Shown here piece by piece: positions 58,601 to 64,000 of a DNA stretch of 64,000 nt. The notes beneath the pieces were generated by a model. That model ran no database searches. It worked only from the letters and a program-made list of their open reading frames with translations, and was not told where the DNA came from. This stretch comes from a virus, in the IMG/VR virus record IMGVR_UViG_3300021138_000017, positions 1 through 64,000 of that record. One strand, written 5' to 3'. The stretch's first letter is position 1; each line of letters begins with the position of its first letter. The position numbers and the translations under genes were made by a program.

Positions 58601-61350
58601 GGTGGCACATTCAAACTTGTTTCCACAACAACATCTAGTTGAAGAGGCAAAGTATTATATGTAAATTGGAATTGTTGCCTTGGTAGACTTGGTATTGCGG
58701 CTGTTTGCCAACCAATTTCTAAAACAAAATCAGTTCTGTTAGCGTATTGTCTTACAAATCCACTGCTTACATCAACAGTTATACCAACACCCGATGGTGT
58801 ATATATAAAAGTGTCAGTATACAAATTGTTATCAAATAATATATCACCTATATTGTCAAGACTAAAAAATGATAAGGGAATACCTAATACAGCGTCAACT
58901 GGGTTATCAGGATTTTCTGCGTAACTTAATAATTTACAGCCTACAAAATTAGAGCTGGGATATTGACTAGTGTCACCAAAACTATAACCACTACTATTAA
59001 ACACGTCAAACAATGGAGGTTGATTAACTTGGGTTTTTTGTTGTGTTTCGTACCAGTTTGTGCTGTCATAATAAAAACTAACACCGGTTAATGTATTGCC
59101 ATTTAAACATACAGTTGTTTGATTTGCTAATACTGGGCTATAAGATACAGGAACTAAATTTATAACAGGTGTTGTTGATATTTCAGGAGCCGGAATAACA
59201 AAGTTTACTTGATAAATTTGATTTCTAACATTAGGATTACTGTCAACAGCAAATATTATTAAACTACCTTGTGCTAATTGATATCCATCGGTTCCATAAC
59301 CAGTTTGTCCATTTACATTAAGTAAAGCATCTGTTTGCGTTAAATCTATGATATTTACCGAAGGCACACCTTGCGTACCAAAATTATAAAGTTTCAACCC
59401 AGAACGGAATTCTAAAATAGGTCTATTAGCTCTGGCTACATCTATAAAAACCGGTTGTGATTTATTATATGCCGCCGATGCCGCAATAACATCTTTATGA
59501 AACCATCTATTGCTACGAGTCCATGGATTTAGATCCGGACTAGCCATACTGATTGTCATATAATCAGGCACTAATGGCTGATGAATGTTGGCATCATAGG
59601 CTGTGTAACCGTATGGGAACTTATCATAAGGAATAGATACTTGTCCTAAATAAGTTTCAGGAGTAATAAAATCACTTACAGGTATAAGTGTAATACTACT
59701 TCCTACCCCGTAGACGTAGTAACTTTTTCCCTGATAAGATGAAGGAAATACTGTTCCTTGAAATGTAACATTGAGGCCATTTGTAAATACTACCCCGTTT
59801 GGACTTGTGTAATTTTTATGACCTAAAATTTCTTCTTCTATATTAATGGAAGCAGTAGTATCTTCTTGAATCAAATTTATAACACCAAAAAATGTTGGGT
59901 CAACACTGTCTTGATAGTATACAAAAGGCAACGCAGAAGTCAATAAAGGTATTTGTTCAAAAAGCCCACTAGAATTTCTATACCATTGAGTATTGGCATA
60001 CTCTAAACCAAAATTAATTGTAAACTGTTCAGTTGATTCTGCTACAGCTTGAACAAAATTTAATTTTATTGTGTTTACTACATATTGAATTTGCCAAATT
60101 CCTGTTTGAACAGTAGTATCATTATTAGTGAATATTATAGTACGACCGTTGAGATTTGTTATACCATCAATACCGTTTGGATATGCTGTCAAGAAAACCG
60201 ATATAGGTACATTATTAATTTGATTGAAAGATAAAGTCGATGGTGCTACTAAGTTTACTGTACCAATGCTGGTCATTGAGTAGTAAAAATTTTGAGCATC
60301 AGCGGCAGGAACATCAAAAGTAACAGTTCCTAAATCAGTACCATTATTACTAACTCCTAAAACTGTGCGAGATGATATATTAGGCGAATAACTTAAAACT
60401 CCGTCGATACCTGGTTCCGTTTGTATCCAAAATTCGGGTCCTGTTCCAGTAGTAGCATCTACAATATTTAATTGACCTCGGAAATTAAATTCCACATCAT
60501 TACAATAATATAAAGTATCAGGAGCATCTTGTGGTACTGTAAATGTAACAGTACCTCTTGTAGCCCCGGAATTTGTAACTCCTTCTAACCATAAATTTGT
60601 AGTACCAAAACTTAGTTCTGTTTTTATATAAAATGCCAGGGATAAATTTTGAACTAGGTTCCAAGTATATGTATTACCGCGAACTAAGGTTAATGTAGGG
60701 TTCAATTCTTGCTCTATTGACCAGCCGCTTGTTCCACTGTTTGTCACACGATAGTTAACGGCTTCTGGAGTATTTTGAGCTACAACAAATTGATAAGCTC
60801 CTGTGCGAGCTAATGATAATGTAGGATTAACTCCATTATATCCACTGAATGTATATCCTGAACTGGTTCTAGAAACTGTAAATGTTTGTGTAGTTGGTAT
60901 AGTTGTTGCGGCAACTGTTACTGTTTGTGGTCCTTGAGGAACCCAATAATACTGAGAATAATTATTGATTTTATCAAAATCTACAAAAGGATCCCAACTA
61001 TAATATTCACTTTCAAATAGTCTGTCTGCTTGATTAGTTATACCACCCTGTGTGTTAATAGCATCAAGTATGCCAGGGTATGTTATAGCATCAGTAATTT
61101 TTGCTGTTACTGGGTCTACAGATATAACACCTGGTTCAAGTTGATAATTTCTACGACTTGCTGTAGGTTCTATAACATAATAATCGTTTGGATTTACACC
61201 TGGACCAACTTTTTGGCCTATATAACCTTGTGTTTGTTTATATTGCGGTTCTTGAGTTAGTTGGTCTATAGTCGCATTTAAAAACTGTTTATTAACAGGC
61301 GTTTGAAATATTTCAGGTAATAGATTAACGGTACGAACTGAATTAACCAT
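46621..61350 (-). CDS. giant virion structural protein, 4909 aa
   Basis: One uninterrupted frame. The N-terminus (VNSVRTVNLLPEIFQTPVNK, then TQGYIGQKVGPGVN) resembles large baseplate-associated proteins of T4-like aquatic phages. Residues about 160-390 hold repeated beta domains (NPTLSLARTGAYQF, NPTLTLVRGNTYTW). Between about 2290 and 3135 seven VGAP-like motifs recur (for example LVGAPNLNTNQGGVYCY, MVGAPNASVNDLTEAG, IVGSPNGNVY), suggesting an FG-GAP beta-propeller. Later parts have GSGYTTQPTVTFSSP repeats. It starts in the stop of the upstream baseplate gene (TAATG) with GGAG before it. Probably a baseplate or side-fibre scaffold. Confidence 0.8.
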   Translation of the reverse strand: MVNSVRTVNLLPEIFQTPVNKQFLNATIDQLTQEPQYKQTQGYIGQKVGPGVNPNDYYVIEPTASRRNYQLEPGVISVDPVTAKITDAITYPGILDAINTQGGITNQADRLFESEYYSWDPFVDFDKINNYSQYYWVPQGPQTVTVAATTIPTTQTFTVSRTSSGYTFSGYNGVNPTLSLARTGAYQFVVAQNTPEAVNYRVTNSGTSGWSIEQELNPTLTLVRGNTYTWNLVQNLSLAFYIKTELSFGTTNLWLEGVTNSGATRGTVTFTVPQDAPDTLYYCNDVEFNFRGQLNIVDATTGTGPEFWIQTEPGIDGVLSYSPNISSRTVLGVSNNGTDLGTVTFDVPAADAQNFYYSMTSIGTVNLVAPSTLSFNQINNVPISVFLTAYPNGIDGITNLNGRTIIFTNNDTTVQTGIWQIQYVVNTIKLNFVQAVAESTEQFTINFGLEYANTQWYRNSSGLFEQIPLLTSALPFVYYQDSVDPTFFGVINLIQEDTTASINIEEEILGHKNYTSPNGVVFTNGLNVTFQGTVFPSSYQGKSYYVYGVGSSITLIPVSDFITPETYLGQVSIPYDKFPYGYTAYDANIHQPLVPDYMTISMASPDLNPWTRSNRWFHKDVIAASAAYNKSQPVFIDVARANRPILEFRSGLKLYNFGTQGVPSVNIIDLTQTDALLNVNGQTGYGTDGYQLAQGSLIIFAVDSNPNVRNQIYQVNFVIPAPEISTTPVINLVPVSYSPVLANQTTVCLNGNTLTGVSFYYDSTNWYETQQKTQVNQPPLFDVFNSSGYSFGDTSQYPSSNFVGCKLLSYAENPDNPVDAVLGIPLSFFSLDNIGDILFDNNLYTDTFIYTPSGVGITVDVSSGFVRQYANRTDFVLEIGWQTAAIPSLPRQQFQFTYNTLPLQLDVVVETSLNVPPLQIFINNVYQLPSTYTYITDTAVNTTTITLNGTGYVVGDVIEVLAYSQQVSNQGFYQIPINLENNPFNGNSKQFTLGTIRQQYSTICENLVDFTGVINGPNNSRDLGNIVPYGQQILQQSSPLTLAGYFLRSLNYNVFAAIEFNSREYVKYKNKLLNAVTQLDIGVGQSVSSILDTAITYITKNNNSNSPFYWSDMLPVGSNYTSNSTTVNPITRQTFNTIQTYNFTSGNYLGLLVYVNGVLLLRGSQYTVSTDAPKLTILIPLNVGDVVTINEYPTTVASWCPNTPSKMGLYPKYTPSLYLDYTYSEPTLVIQGHDGSKTIAFGDIRDEVLIEFEKRIYDNIKVDDNPIPLSTDSVDPTFYPEQTTALLPGFFRTTPYTYAEINQIMSESFLSWVGQNRVNYTEQDYIASNPFTWNYSQSANRINQQQLLQGNWRGLYLYFYDTETPNTTPWEMLGFSEEPAWWTLRYGPAPYTSGNTVLWDDLEAGLVANPAGPYILPEYARPGLTKIIPSGTEGELLPPNESIVGLTDPLSYQKSWIAGDGGPAQASWWNSSSYPFAIMRMLALTKPAQFFSLFADRDLYRYDTTLGQYLYNKRYRLNASGVEIYGNGTSKASYINWIVDYNQQTGVNSTTDLTNALSNLDVRLCYRMASFSDPMYIQIFTERAGPESTNNNLEITPSSYNVLFYKNQPFNSITYSSVIVEIAQLGSGGIGYTVYGYSNIQPYFNVQISNPVGLYKTITAGDQTVQVPSQYTQNVKQIPYGYTFTNTAGVCDFLLGYGTYLESQGLTFANIENGYTLNWFQMATEFLNFATQNWTVGTIINLNPCATSITSTQPISIVDTIASVTPENMLLDQNFKVLDVRTMIVNRDNNTFTLTTTNNQTINYLTLQYTNYEDMIVLNNTSQFNDLIYDPITAARQIRLKLTAATTTQWDGQLNAQGFILNLNNIEQWNSYTKYTKGVIVLYKNTYWQALVISEPQKTFNYSEWVKSDYQAIDNGLLPNLANKANQLANAYNVYEANLTSDNNLFAFGLIGFRPRQYMTNMNLNGVSQVQLYQQFIGTKGTLQAAEIFNAANLGKESGQYKIYENWAILSGTYGAQANRSFFEIQLNQALLNYNPSTIQVINPGEASQANQTLYLNNLWKESYAITSTNILPTTYENSSLPSALPSAGYVCLDDIDITVFDIANPTSIDTNLSTIGIGTYIWIAKVNSYDWGVYRVNDIFGQMTRLSDNLNGTSTAQFNQPHGLAVSDLIIIKYFNSGVDGVYRILGVPSPTTFTISFTFTNTNVTFVTGTGLIFHLQNARVSQASDISTLPYVNSLVPGSKAWVDNDGNGHWETLEKQSPFVTNSTISQDLRSSAQYATSVAQAYNNVGLLVGAPNLNTNQGGVYCYFHNSTTDYEYSNLLKLTATATQTFGNFVSFGSAIWAVVGAKNSNSGAGYAAVVYRNPNTAQYSITQLLVAPDLDFSSINFGTAGTISADERWMYISAPAKNIVYAYERIDVETQSVTYTSDGFTSTFNYSNSLQINGSTHPGQLTVTFNDSYTAILNIDYTVSATSVIFTNPPSANQIIKITRNQQAQLDDYNYYDIQQSSTSGFGVGAIFTVNVVRGLYSITIINGGLGYEIGDTIVINGNLVGGATPANNITLTVTNTVNSILTGFTISGTGNYSNTSFALNSLLYNATNYYNFSVTVNGQLQRPYLDYTFNSATTVLTFASGSVPALGAKIIVITDTYWQYVTYISSNQSLNGDNFGISVSTTTDGRQIMVGAPNASVNDLTEAGVVYIFDRSVIRYIVSNTSQMTYTVPGNVTYPLAVSVNNIFLLTTAQSYSGQYSVNGNTVTFTNIEFTVGDIIEIETNQIQQIQQLTSSTANEVAMYGSVTAACPLNCSVYVGAPFDSTYVVQAGSVDHQVNQSRVYGTTTSTFANPILIPGGTLRINNSIVTVPASPNNTVTGFAAAINASNVPNIFASATPDLQFSCDGSTSVFYIGNLYETANNYTTVVYVNAIIQGSADYSYDPSTKSIYFVTPPAAGNTVTVVSGRLTIGVLNSAAATAGNLLTVLPGVVNSVFDLLEFETFIFTQQILSPLPVVYGQFGASLSIDSSAVNLIVGSPNGNVYEPTTFDSGKTYFDEHSTTFFNPIINGGVAYTYDYFPSSNNSPSNPGQFAFGQQIYNSNVQTGDAFGTSSSYVTGKLVVGATGGPITNTANYGYIVVFDNPTNSPAWKAIRTQQPVVDVYSINSVFAYNGNQEIGVNSTINGATQTYFDFFDPLQGKILGLARQNINYIGAVDPAQYNTGSVHNNGNYWGPEHLGEMWWDTNTVRFIDPNQDDIVYASRRWGQTFPGSSVDVYQWIESTSPPVSYTGQGTVLSTISYSISSQLGKNNIFTTLYYYWVKGITTIQQGAGKTLSANGVASYIYDPRSSGLPYIAGLNSSTIAIYNAKNILSSNNTILSIGFDQQLNDAIIHQEYQIIKDGISDSFLNTQLYRKFQDSLCGVDRIGNLVPDPLLSPGMKYGVEFRPRQSMFADRFLALKNYLTRANTILAQYPISETRSFTLLDSSEPLPPQIITITAGSFVIGKTYTISTLGNTNFTTIGAANNTIGLSFVATGVGSGTGTANTLFWNFEVPNLEVLGYQNLSLVPVGYRYLVDNDSTQSGRWTIYEVESDLQLSLVQIQHYNTPEYWYYINWYLPGYNYTQAPVAAVQNYGQLGSLSYSTAPVGSSVRVINNGAGKYEIWLRTGVDPVNDWQRVGLEDGTIQFAEDLWNYTVGNFGFDSQVFDSQYFDETPQTETRYIIQALNEQIYINDLLYERNSSLILMFNYVYSEFTDPSWLIKTSYVDVDHTIRNLLPYQTYLPDNQEFVIDYFQEVKPYHVQVKQFNLIYDGKDTFGGDLTDFDLPAIWNSTLQVPQFVSPVINYNMSGLPYTIAQTTHYSTVSDAAPNAQLWLEPSTYSQWYNNFLLSIDGVIIENGGSGYTTQPTVTFSSPMSGGILATGYALINSNGQVTQVVMTNVGSGYINTATITFSGGNGTGAIAYPIMNNSLVRSFRVIVKYDRYEYNTSIVEWMPGGTYTEGTQVRYKNIVYQANINITNTTFVTTATLTTGSNRIFVTDASGIIVGQIVDGPGIANNTTVLNISGNTITLSALVLNTSPSLQYTLYFYQQFIPSDWTLVKAKTLSGVNRTMGYYVSTPSTPGLSLPLLIDGIDYPGVQVSGLSFNQDTGFDRGNFDFNPWDNLSIDANGQPTYDLGILDTIFASSYLDPYLGTRPSDININGGAYVDTYESHAPEELVPGIEFDTMDFRVYTTPGADWAGVGHGFPLATYNSIYRSSNPTIRFGGLEPYPVLIEVVDYTQGYNLLVGVDYTVNWTIQTVIINTSSSRVVQGDQIGVNVYELGGGNQLYKQTYTGSAIVNPIIVPVQYALIQEFAIFVNGAYLNNTEYTYTSGTTYGTTAITFNNAYTSTDFISLVAIGPTTINNTTVHYSWSVPIVQTISSTNGVYTYNLDPTISLQYTNPVNAVVTLAGNQLVVAGGISYIGDGVTTTFEVAQRLGFDQSTIVDSDVLVYFNDIPQVSGYTVNPQTLGTTVTFASAPLLGTRIYIAVTTGSQAVIDPLNHQITFRNVTISAGETITITTWHDTREQRLETQVFVGPITEGVTISEGFDDTEFDQGNITGEPGSYSYSIGTTITSNNLDLGRLITNVDRLRVSLNGQILMPIVDYTVSGTMLILPNTLQSTDVVIITSVTDSIVPEAMEFRIFQDMRGVQATYRMTPQTTTSLTASVSATADIIYVNNASALTIPNFSANIWGVVTINGERIMYREIDTNANTISSLLRGTAGTAAASHSNGSIVYDMGRGNLLPKEFQDYVVSNNFVGDGTTTTYIATNINIETIIQGFDTVLFDEGPINLEPFTYDYSYVDPLESVEVYVGGIKQIGNYTITTLTPVTVVFTTAPANGSEVTILVKRGVTWYNQGFYSASDGVPLQETNTPPARFLRGLT

Positions 61351-64000
61351 TAGTAAACTCCATTATTAGAAGATTGTTGTAAGTTAGTACTGGTTAATGT
61401 ATTAATTACTTCAATATCATTTACCGTTGCGCCGTTAACAAATATTTGATTAGGAGCACATTGAACTTCGTACAAATCTCCAAATGTCTGTTGACTATTA
61501 AGTGGTACTAATACTACAGATGCTATGTAAGTTCCAATCTGTGCGTGTATATAAGCAGCCAATTCACTAAAATAAAAAGTTTGACCAAATGTCCAATTAG
61601 CAATATCAAAATAAGCATTCATTGTAGAAAGTGTTAAATTTCTTAATTGGTTATTACTAGCATTAGTATTTGCCGCAGGAATAATTTTAATTATAGCGCG
61701 AAGTGCTTGGTCTGCTTTGTTACCAAATAAAGGAACAAATTGAACACTATTAAGAATCATATTGTCACTGATCATTTTATAATTTTGTAATCCCGCATAC
61801 TGTGTTGTTAACTCTTCAATGGTTGGCGGTAATGGGTTTGTTACTGTATTTGTAGTATCTTGTATCCAAGCAGTATAAGCTGTATAATATTCCAATGTTA
61901 CAATATACAAATCAATAATATTTGTACTACCTGGATCAATTAAATTAGTAAGAGCGCTATTGTGCCTGTATTGGAAATATAAATTTTGTCTACCAACCTG
62001 TGCTATCCAACCTGTAACAGCAGTTAACACTCTGGAATCCTGTAAAGTCAAAGTCAATTGATAAAAAATATTTTCTTGATAAGCATAGAATATTTGTCCG
62101 GTTACATATTGCTGTTTTACCGCTTCAATAGAATTTAGTGTTGGGTATATTCCAACAACAACACCTTCTGGTTGAAGCAAATATCTTTGTAAATTGTCAA
62201 AATCAGTAGTAAGTTGGAAATATACATAAGGTTGTGGTGTCACAGTACTATTGGGAGATACTCCTACTATTTCTTGGAAAAAATCTGGATCAGTTGGGAT
62301 ACCATTATTATTATAATCTTGATATCCAACTAATACTTGATAGTCATCTACTAATCCATCACTTAATACTGGTTGTCCAATAATTTTTAGTTTAATATCT
62401 GACAGCAACGGAGAATTGTTATAAGGTTGACTGTTTGTTTTTAATACTTTTATGTAGTCATTGATAACTGTACCACTACGGCTATCATATATTGCTTGAT
62501 TAGTTTCAAAGAAAAAACGAACTTCTATAACACTACCAAAATAATAGTCAAGACTGCGAGATGATATTGTATACTGACTTCCATCATACGTGGCTTGTAT
62601 CAACCAACTGGCATCAAGATTAGCACCTGATGTATTACCTGCGTATGTTTGACTCCAAGTAGAATTAATGCTTAAATTAGAAGCGGTAATTACATACCAA
62701 GTATAAGGAGTTCCAGTAATATTACCAGTTGGATCATATCCCAAACCAAAGTTAGCATTTAATACTATTTGATTTAGAATAGTTTGCTGGATAGTTGTAC
62801 TAAAAGTGTTTACAAACAAAGGAATAACTTCAACAGCTATCGCTTCTGTAGGAACGTAAGTGTTTAATACTATAGGACCAACTCCACTAGTTAAATTTCC
62901 TAATCCTTGATTTGTACCATCTCCAACAATAGCTGTTGGACTAGCCCAAATAATTAAATGGTCTTCATCTTTAATAGGAACACCTAGTTGTAATTCATTG
63001 TTAACATCAAAATAATATCCAGTAGGAGGAACAAATTTTATTAAACAATTTTCTACAATAAATCTAGCATTATTACTGGCAGCTATTCCTACTGGAACAG
63101 GTTGCCCATTACTATTCATAAAATAACCTGTTGTTTCATTTACAATAGTGGTACTTTCTTGCCAAATATAATTGATAGCGGCTAAATTTACTCTGGGGAA
63201 ATAAGAGTAATAAAATTGTTTTAGTGTTTCTGTAACTAAAATAGGTTGTATTTGATTAATAATAAGATTATTAATTTCGTTTGTAGTTTGCCAAGTGAAT
63301 GTAAAGGCTGGCAAAGTATTTGTATACCACAAAGCTCCGTCACTTCCAAACACATTAGTAGATGAGTACTTTCCAGTTGGATCTACTAAGTCCAAATAAC
63401 GACTTGTGCCAATTGAACTGCGATTTAATGCTGAACTTTTAATAATAGAGTTATAAGTTGTAAACGGAAAATTAGTGTAGTCTTCGCCATTAACCATGCG
63501 ATTTTGTGTATAGTATCTAGCAGGAGCACGTTCTTTAATTTGTTGTATAGTTTCACGAGGAGCTGCATTAGTTACAGGATTTGTAAGTCCACAAGTAAAA
63601 GTAATAGTTTCTATTCCACCAGTGCGACTAACATAAGAAATAGGAATTTGTATAGACTGCATTTCTTCGGGATTAATTATATACTGTAATCCGTTAGAAG
63701 CACGAACATAAGTTCTAAATTGACCTACAGGAATAGCTGAAAATACGTTATCGCCAAATACTAAAGTAATTTGATCATTTGTTCGACTAGTTACAGAAAA
63801 TACAGTGCGTAAATTTGGTGTCATTTGTTCAACGGCTGCGGCATAAACTGAGGGAACCATAGACCATTCTTGAGTTATAGTGCCAACATTATCCAACTGA
63901 TATAACCAAATATCTGTATTATTAATTCCTTCTATGTTGATATTAACTGTACGATTAGCTACTTGATCTACTAAATTAAAATCCTGATTTTGTAATGTAC
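61350..64000 (-). CDS. baseplate wedge protein, gp6-like (5' end outside window)
   Basis: The frame is open to the window edge on the minus strand and includes at least 34 residues (TLQNQDFNLVDQVANRTVNI...) before a TTG at 63896, so the true start lies beyond 64000. The visible part (at least 880 aa) has TIQQIKERAPARYYTQNRMV followed by NGEDYTNFPFTTYNSIIKSS, which resembles the conserved core of T4 gp6/gpJ-like baseplate wedge proteins. Size exceeds T4 gp6 (660 aa). Its stop overlaps the start of the 4909-aa protein gene. Assignment to gp6 rather than another wedge protein is inference. Confidence 0.7.
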   Translation of the reverse strand, partial: TLQNQDFNLVDQVANRTVNINIEGINNTDIWLYQLDNVGTITQEWSMVPSVYAAAVEQMTPNLRTVFSVTSRTNDQITLVFGDNVFSAIPVGQFRTYVRASNGLQYIINPEEMQSIQIPISYVSRTGGIETITFTCGLTNPVTNAAPRETIQQIKERAPARYYTQNRMVNGEDYTNFPFTTYNSIIKSSALNRSSIGTSRYLDLVDPTGKYSSTNVFGSDGALWYTNTLPAFTFTWQTTNEINNLIINQIQPILVTETLKQFYYSYFPRVNLAAINYIWQESTTIVNETTGYFMNSNGQPVPVGIAASNNARFIVENCLIKFVPPTGYYFDVNNELQLGVPIKDEDHLIIWASPTAIVGDGTNQGLGNLTSGVGPIVLNTYVPTEAIAVEVIPLFVNTFSTTIQQTILNQIVLNANFGLGYDPTGNITGTPYTWYVITASNLSINSTWSQTYAGNTSGANLDASWLIQATYDGSQYTISSRSLDYYFGSVIEVRFFFETNQAIYDSRSGTVINDYIKVLKTNSQPYNNSPLLSDIKLKIIGQPVLSDGLVDDYQVLVGYQDYNNNGIPTDPDFFQEIVGVSPNSTVTPQPYVYFQLTTDFDNLQRYLLQPEGVVVGIYPTLNSIEAVKQQYVTGQIFYAYQENIFYQLTLTLQDSRVLTAVTGWIAQVGRQNLYFQYRHNSALTNLIDPGSTNIIDLYIVTLEYYTAYTAWIQDTTNTVTNPLPPTIEELTTQYAGLQNYKMISDNMILNSVQFVPLFGNKADQALRAIIKIIPAANTNASNNQLRNLTLSTMNAYFDIANWTFGQTFYFSELAAYIHAQIGTYIASVVLVPLNSQQTFGDLYEVQCAPNQIFVNGATVNDIEVINTLTSTNLQQSSNNGVY

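Overview
The window is part of the genome of a large, AT-rich, T4-like (contractile-tailed) bacteriophage. The evidence is structural and organisational: tightly packed genes with ATGA, TAATG and TTGA overlaps, a huge baseplate/tail block, a GIY-YIG/NUMOD3-type homing endonuclease, tRNAs, ThyX, a MazG-like pyrophosphohydrolase, and promoters resembling the T4 late element (TATAAATA). The host is probably a Gram-negative bacterium: the phage carries an outer-membrane beta-barrel protein with a signal peptide and a periplasmic Bug/TctC-type solute-binding protein. A circularly permuted (two-piece) tmRNA gene and the Bug protein point weakly to a betaproteobacterial host; this is inference.

Layout. 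1-3300: early-type small genes, including a truncated homing endonuclease at the window edge, a frameshifted zinc-ribbon gene and a MazG-like enzyme. 3369-5225: OmpX-like barrel, permuted tmRNA, metallophosphoesterase. 5354-10428: QueC-like enzyme, sulfotransferase-like protein, four 2-oxoglutarate/Fe(II) oxygenase-like genes, an RNA polymerase omega-like subunit, tRNA-Ser with the unusual anticodon ACU, and tRNA-Asn. 10500-15628: a MoxR-type AAA+ ATPase and a VWA/HEVLH metalloprotein-like partner enclosing an array of small paralogous proteins and an FkbM methyltransferase. 15878-18327: conserved T4-like small proteins and ThyX. 18324-34258: a long plus-strand cluster of biosynthetic enzymes (epimerase, glycosyltransferase, Bug-like protein, four PP-loop ATPases in two paralogous pairs, PurD-like ATP-grasp, Rieske protein, acyl desaturase, GNATs, two Fe/2OG oxygenases, two radical SAM enzymes, methyltransferase). 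34259-37558: a converging minus-strand operon with three glycosyltransferases. 37618-64000: minus-strand tail fibre and baseplate genes, including a 1959-residue glycine-rich fibre and a 4909-residue structural protein.

Two promoter classes can be read directly. One is near-consensus sigma70 (TTGACT, 16-17 bp, TATAAT). The other is a late-type octamer (NNTAAATA). In about ten cases the distance from promoter to start codon is exactly that expected if transcription begins on the first base of the start codon: TATAAT-N6-ATG, or NNTAAATA-N5-ATG/GTG. Leaderless mRNAs therefore appear to be a regular device in this phage. The clearest case is a 26-bp divergent intergenic region at 7172-7197 made up of two abutting late octamers and two 5-nt spacers.

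The best candidate for an undescribed system is the 21.7-34.3 kb enzyme cluster. It looks like a small-molecule or surface-modification pathway joining amide-forming (PP-loop, ATP-grasp) and oxidative (Rieske, 2OG, desaturase, radical SAM) chemistry. Its product cannot be read from sequence.
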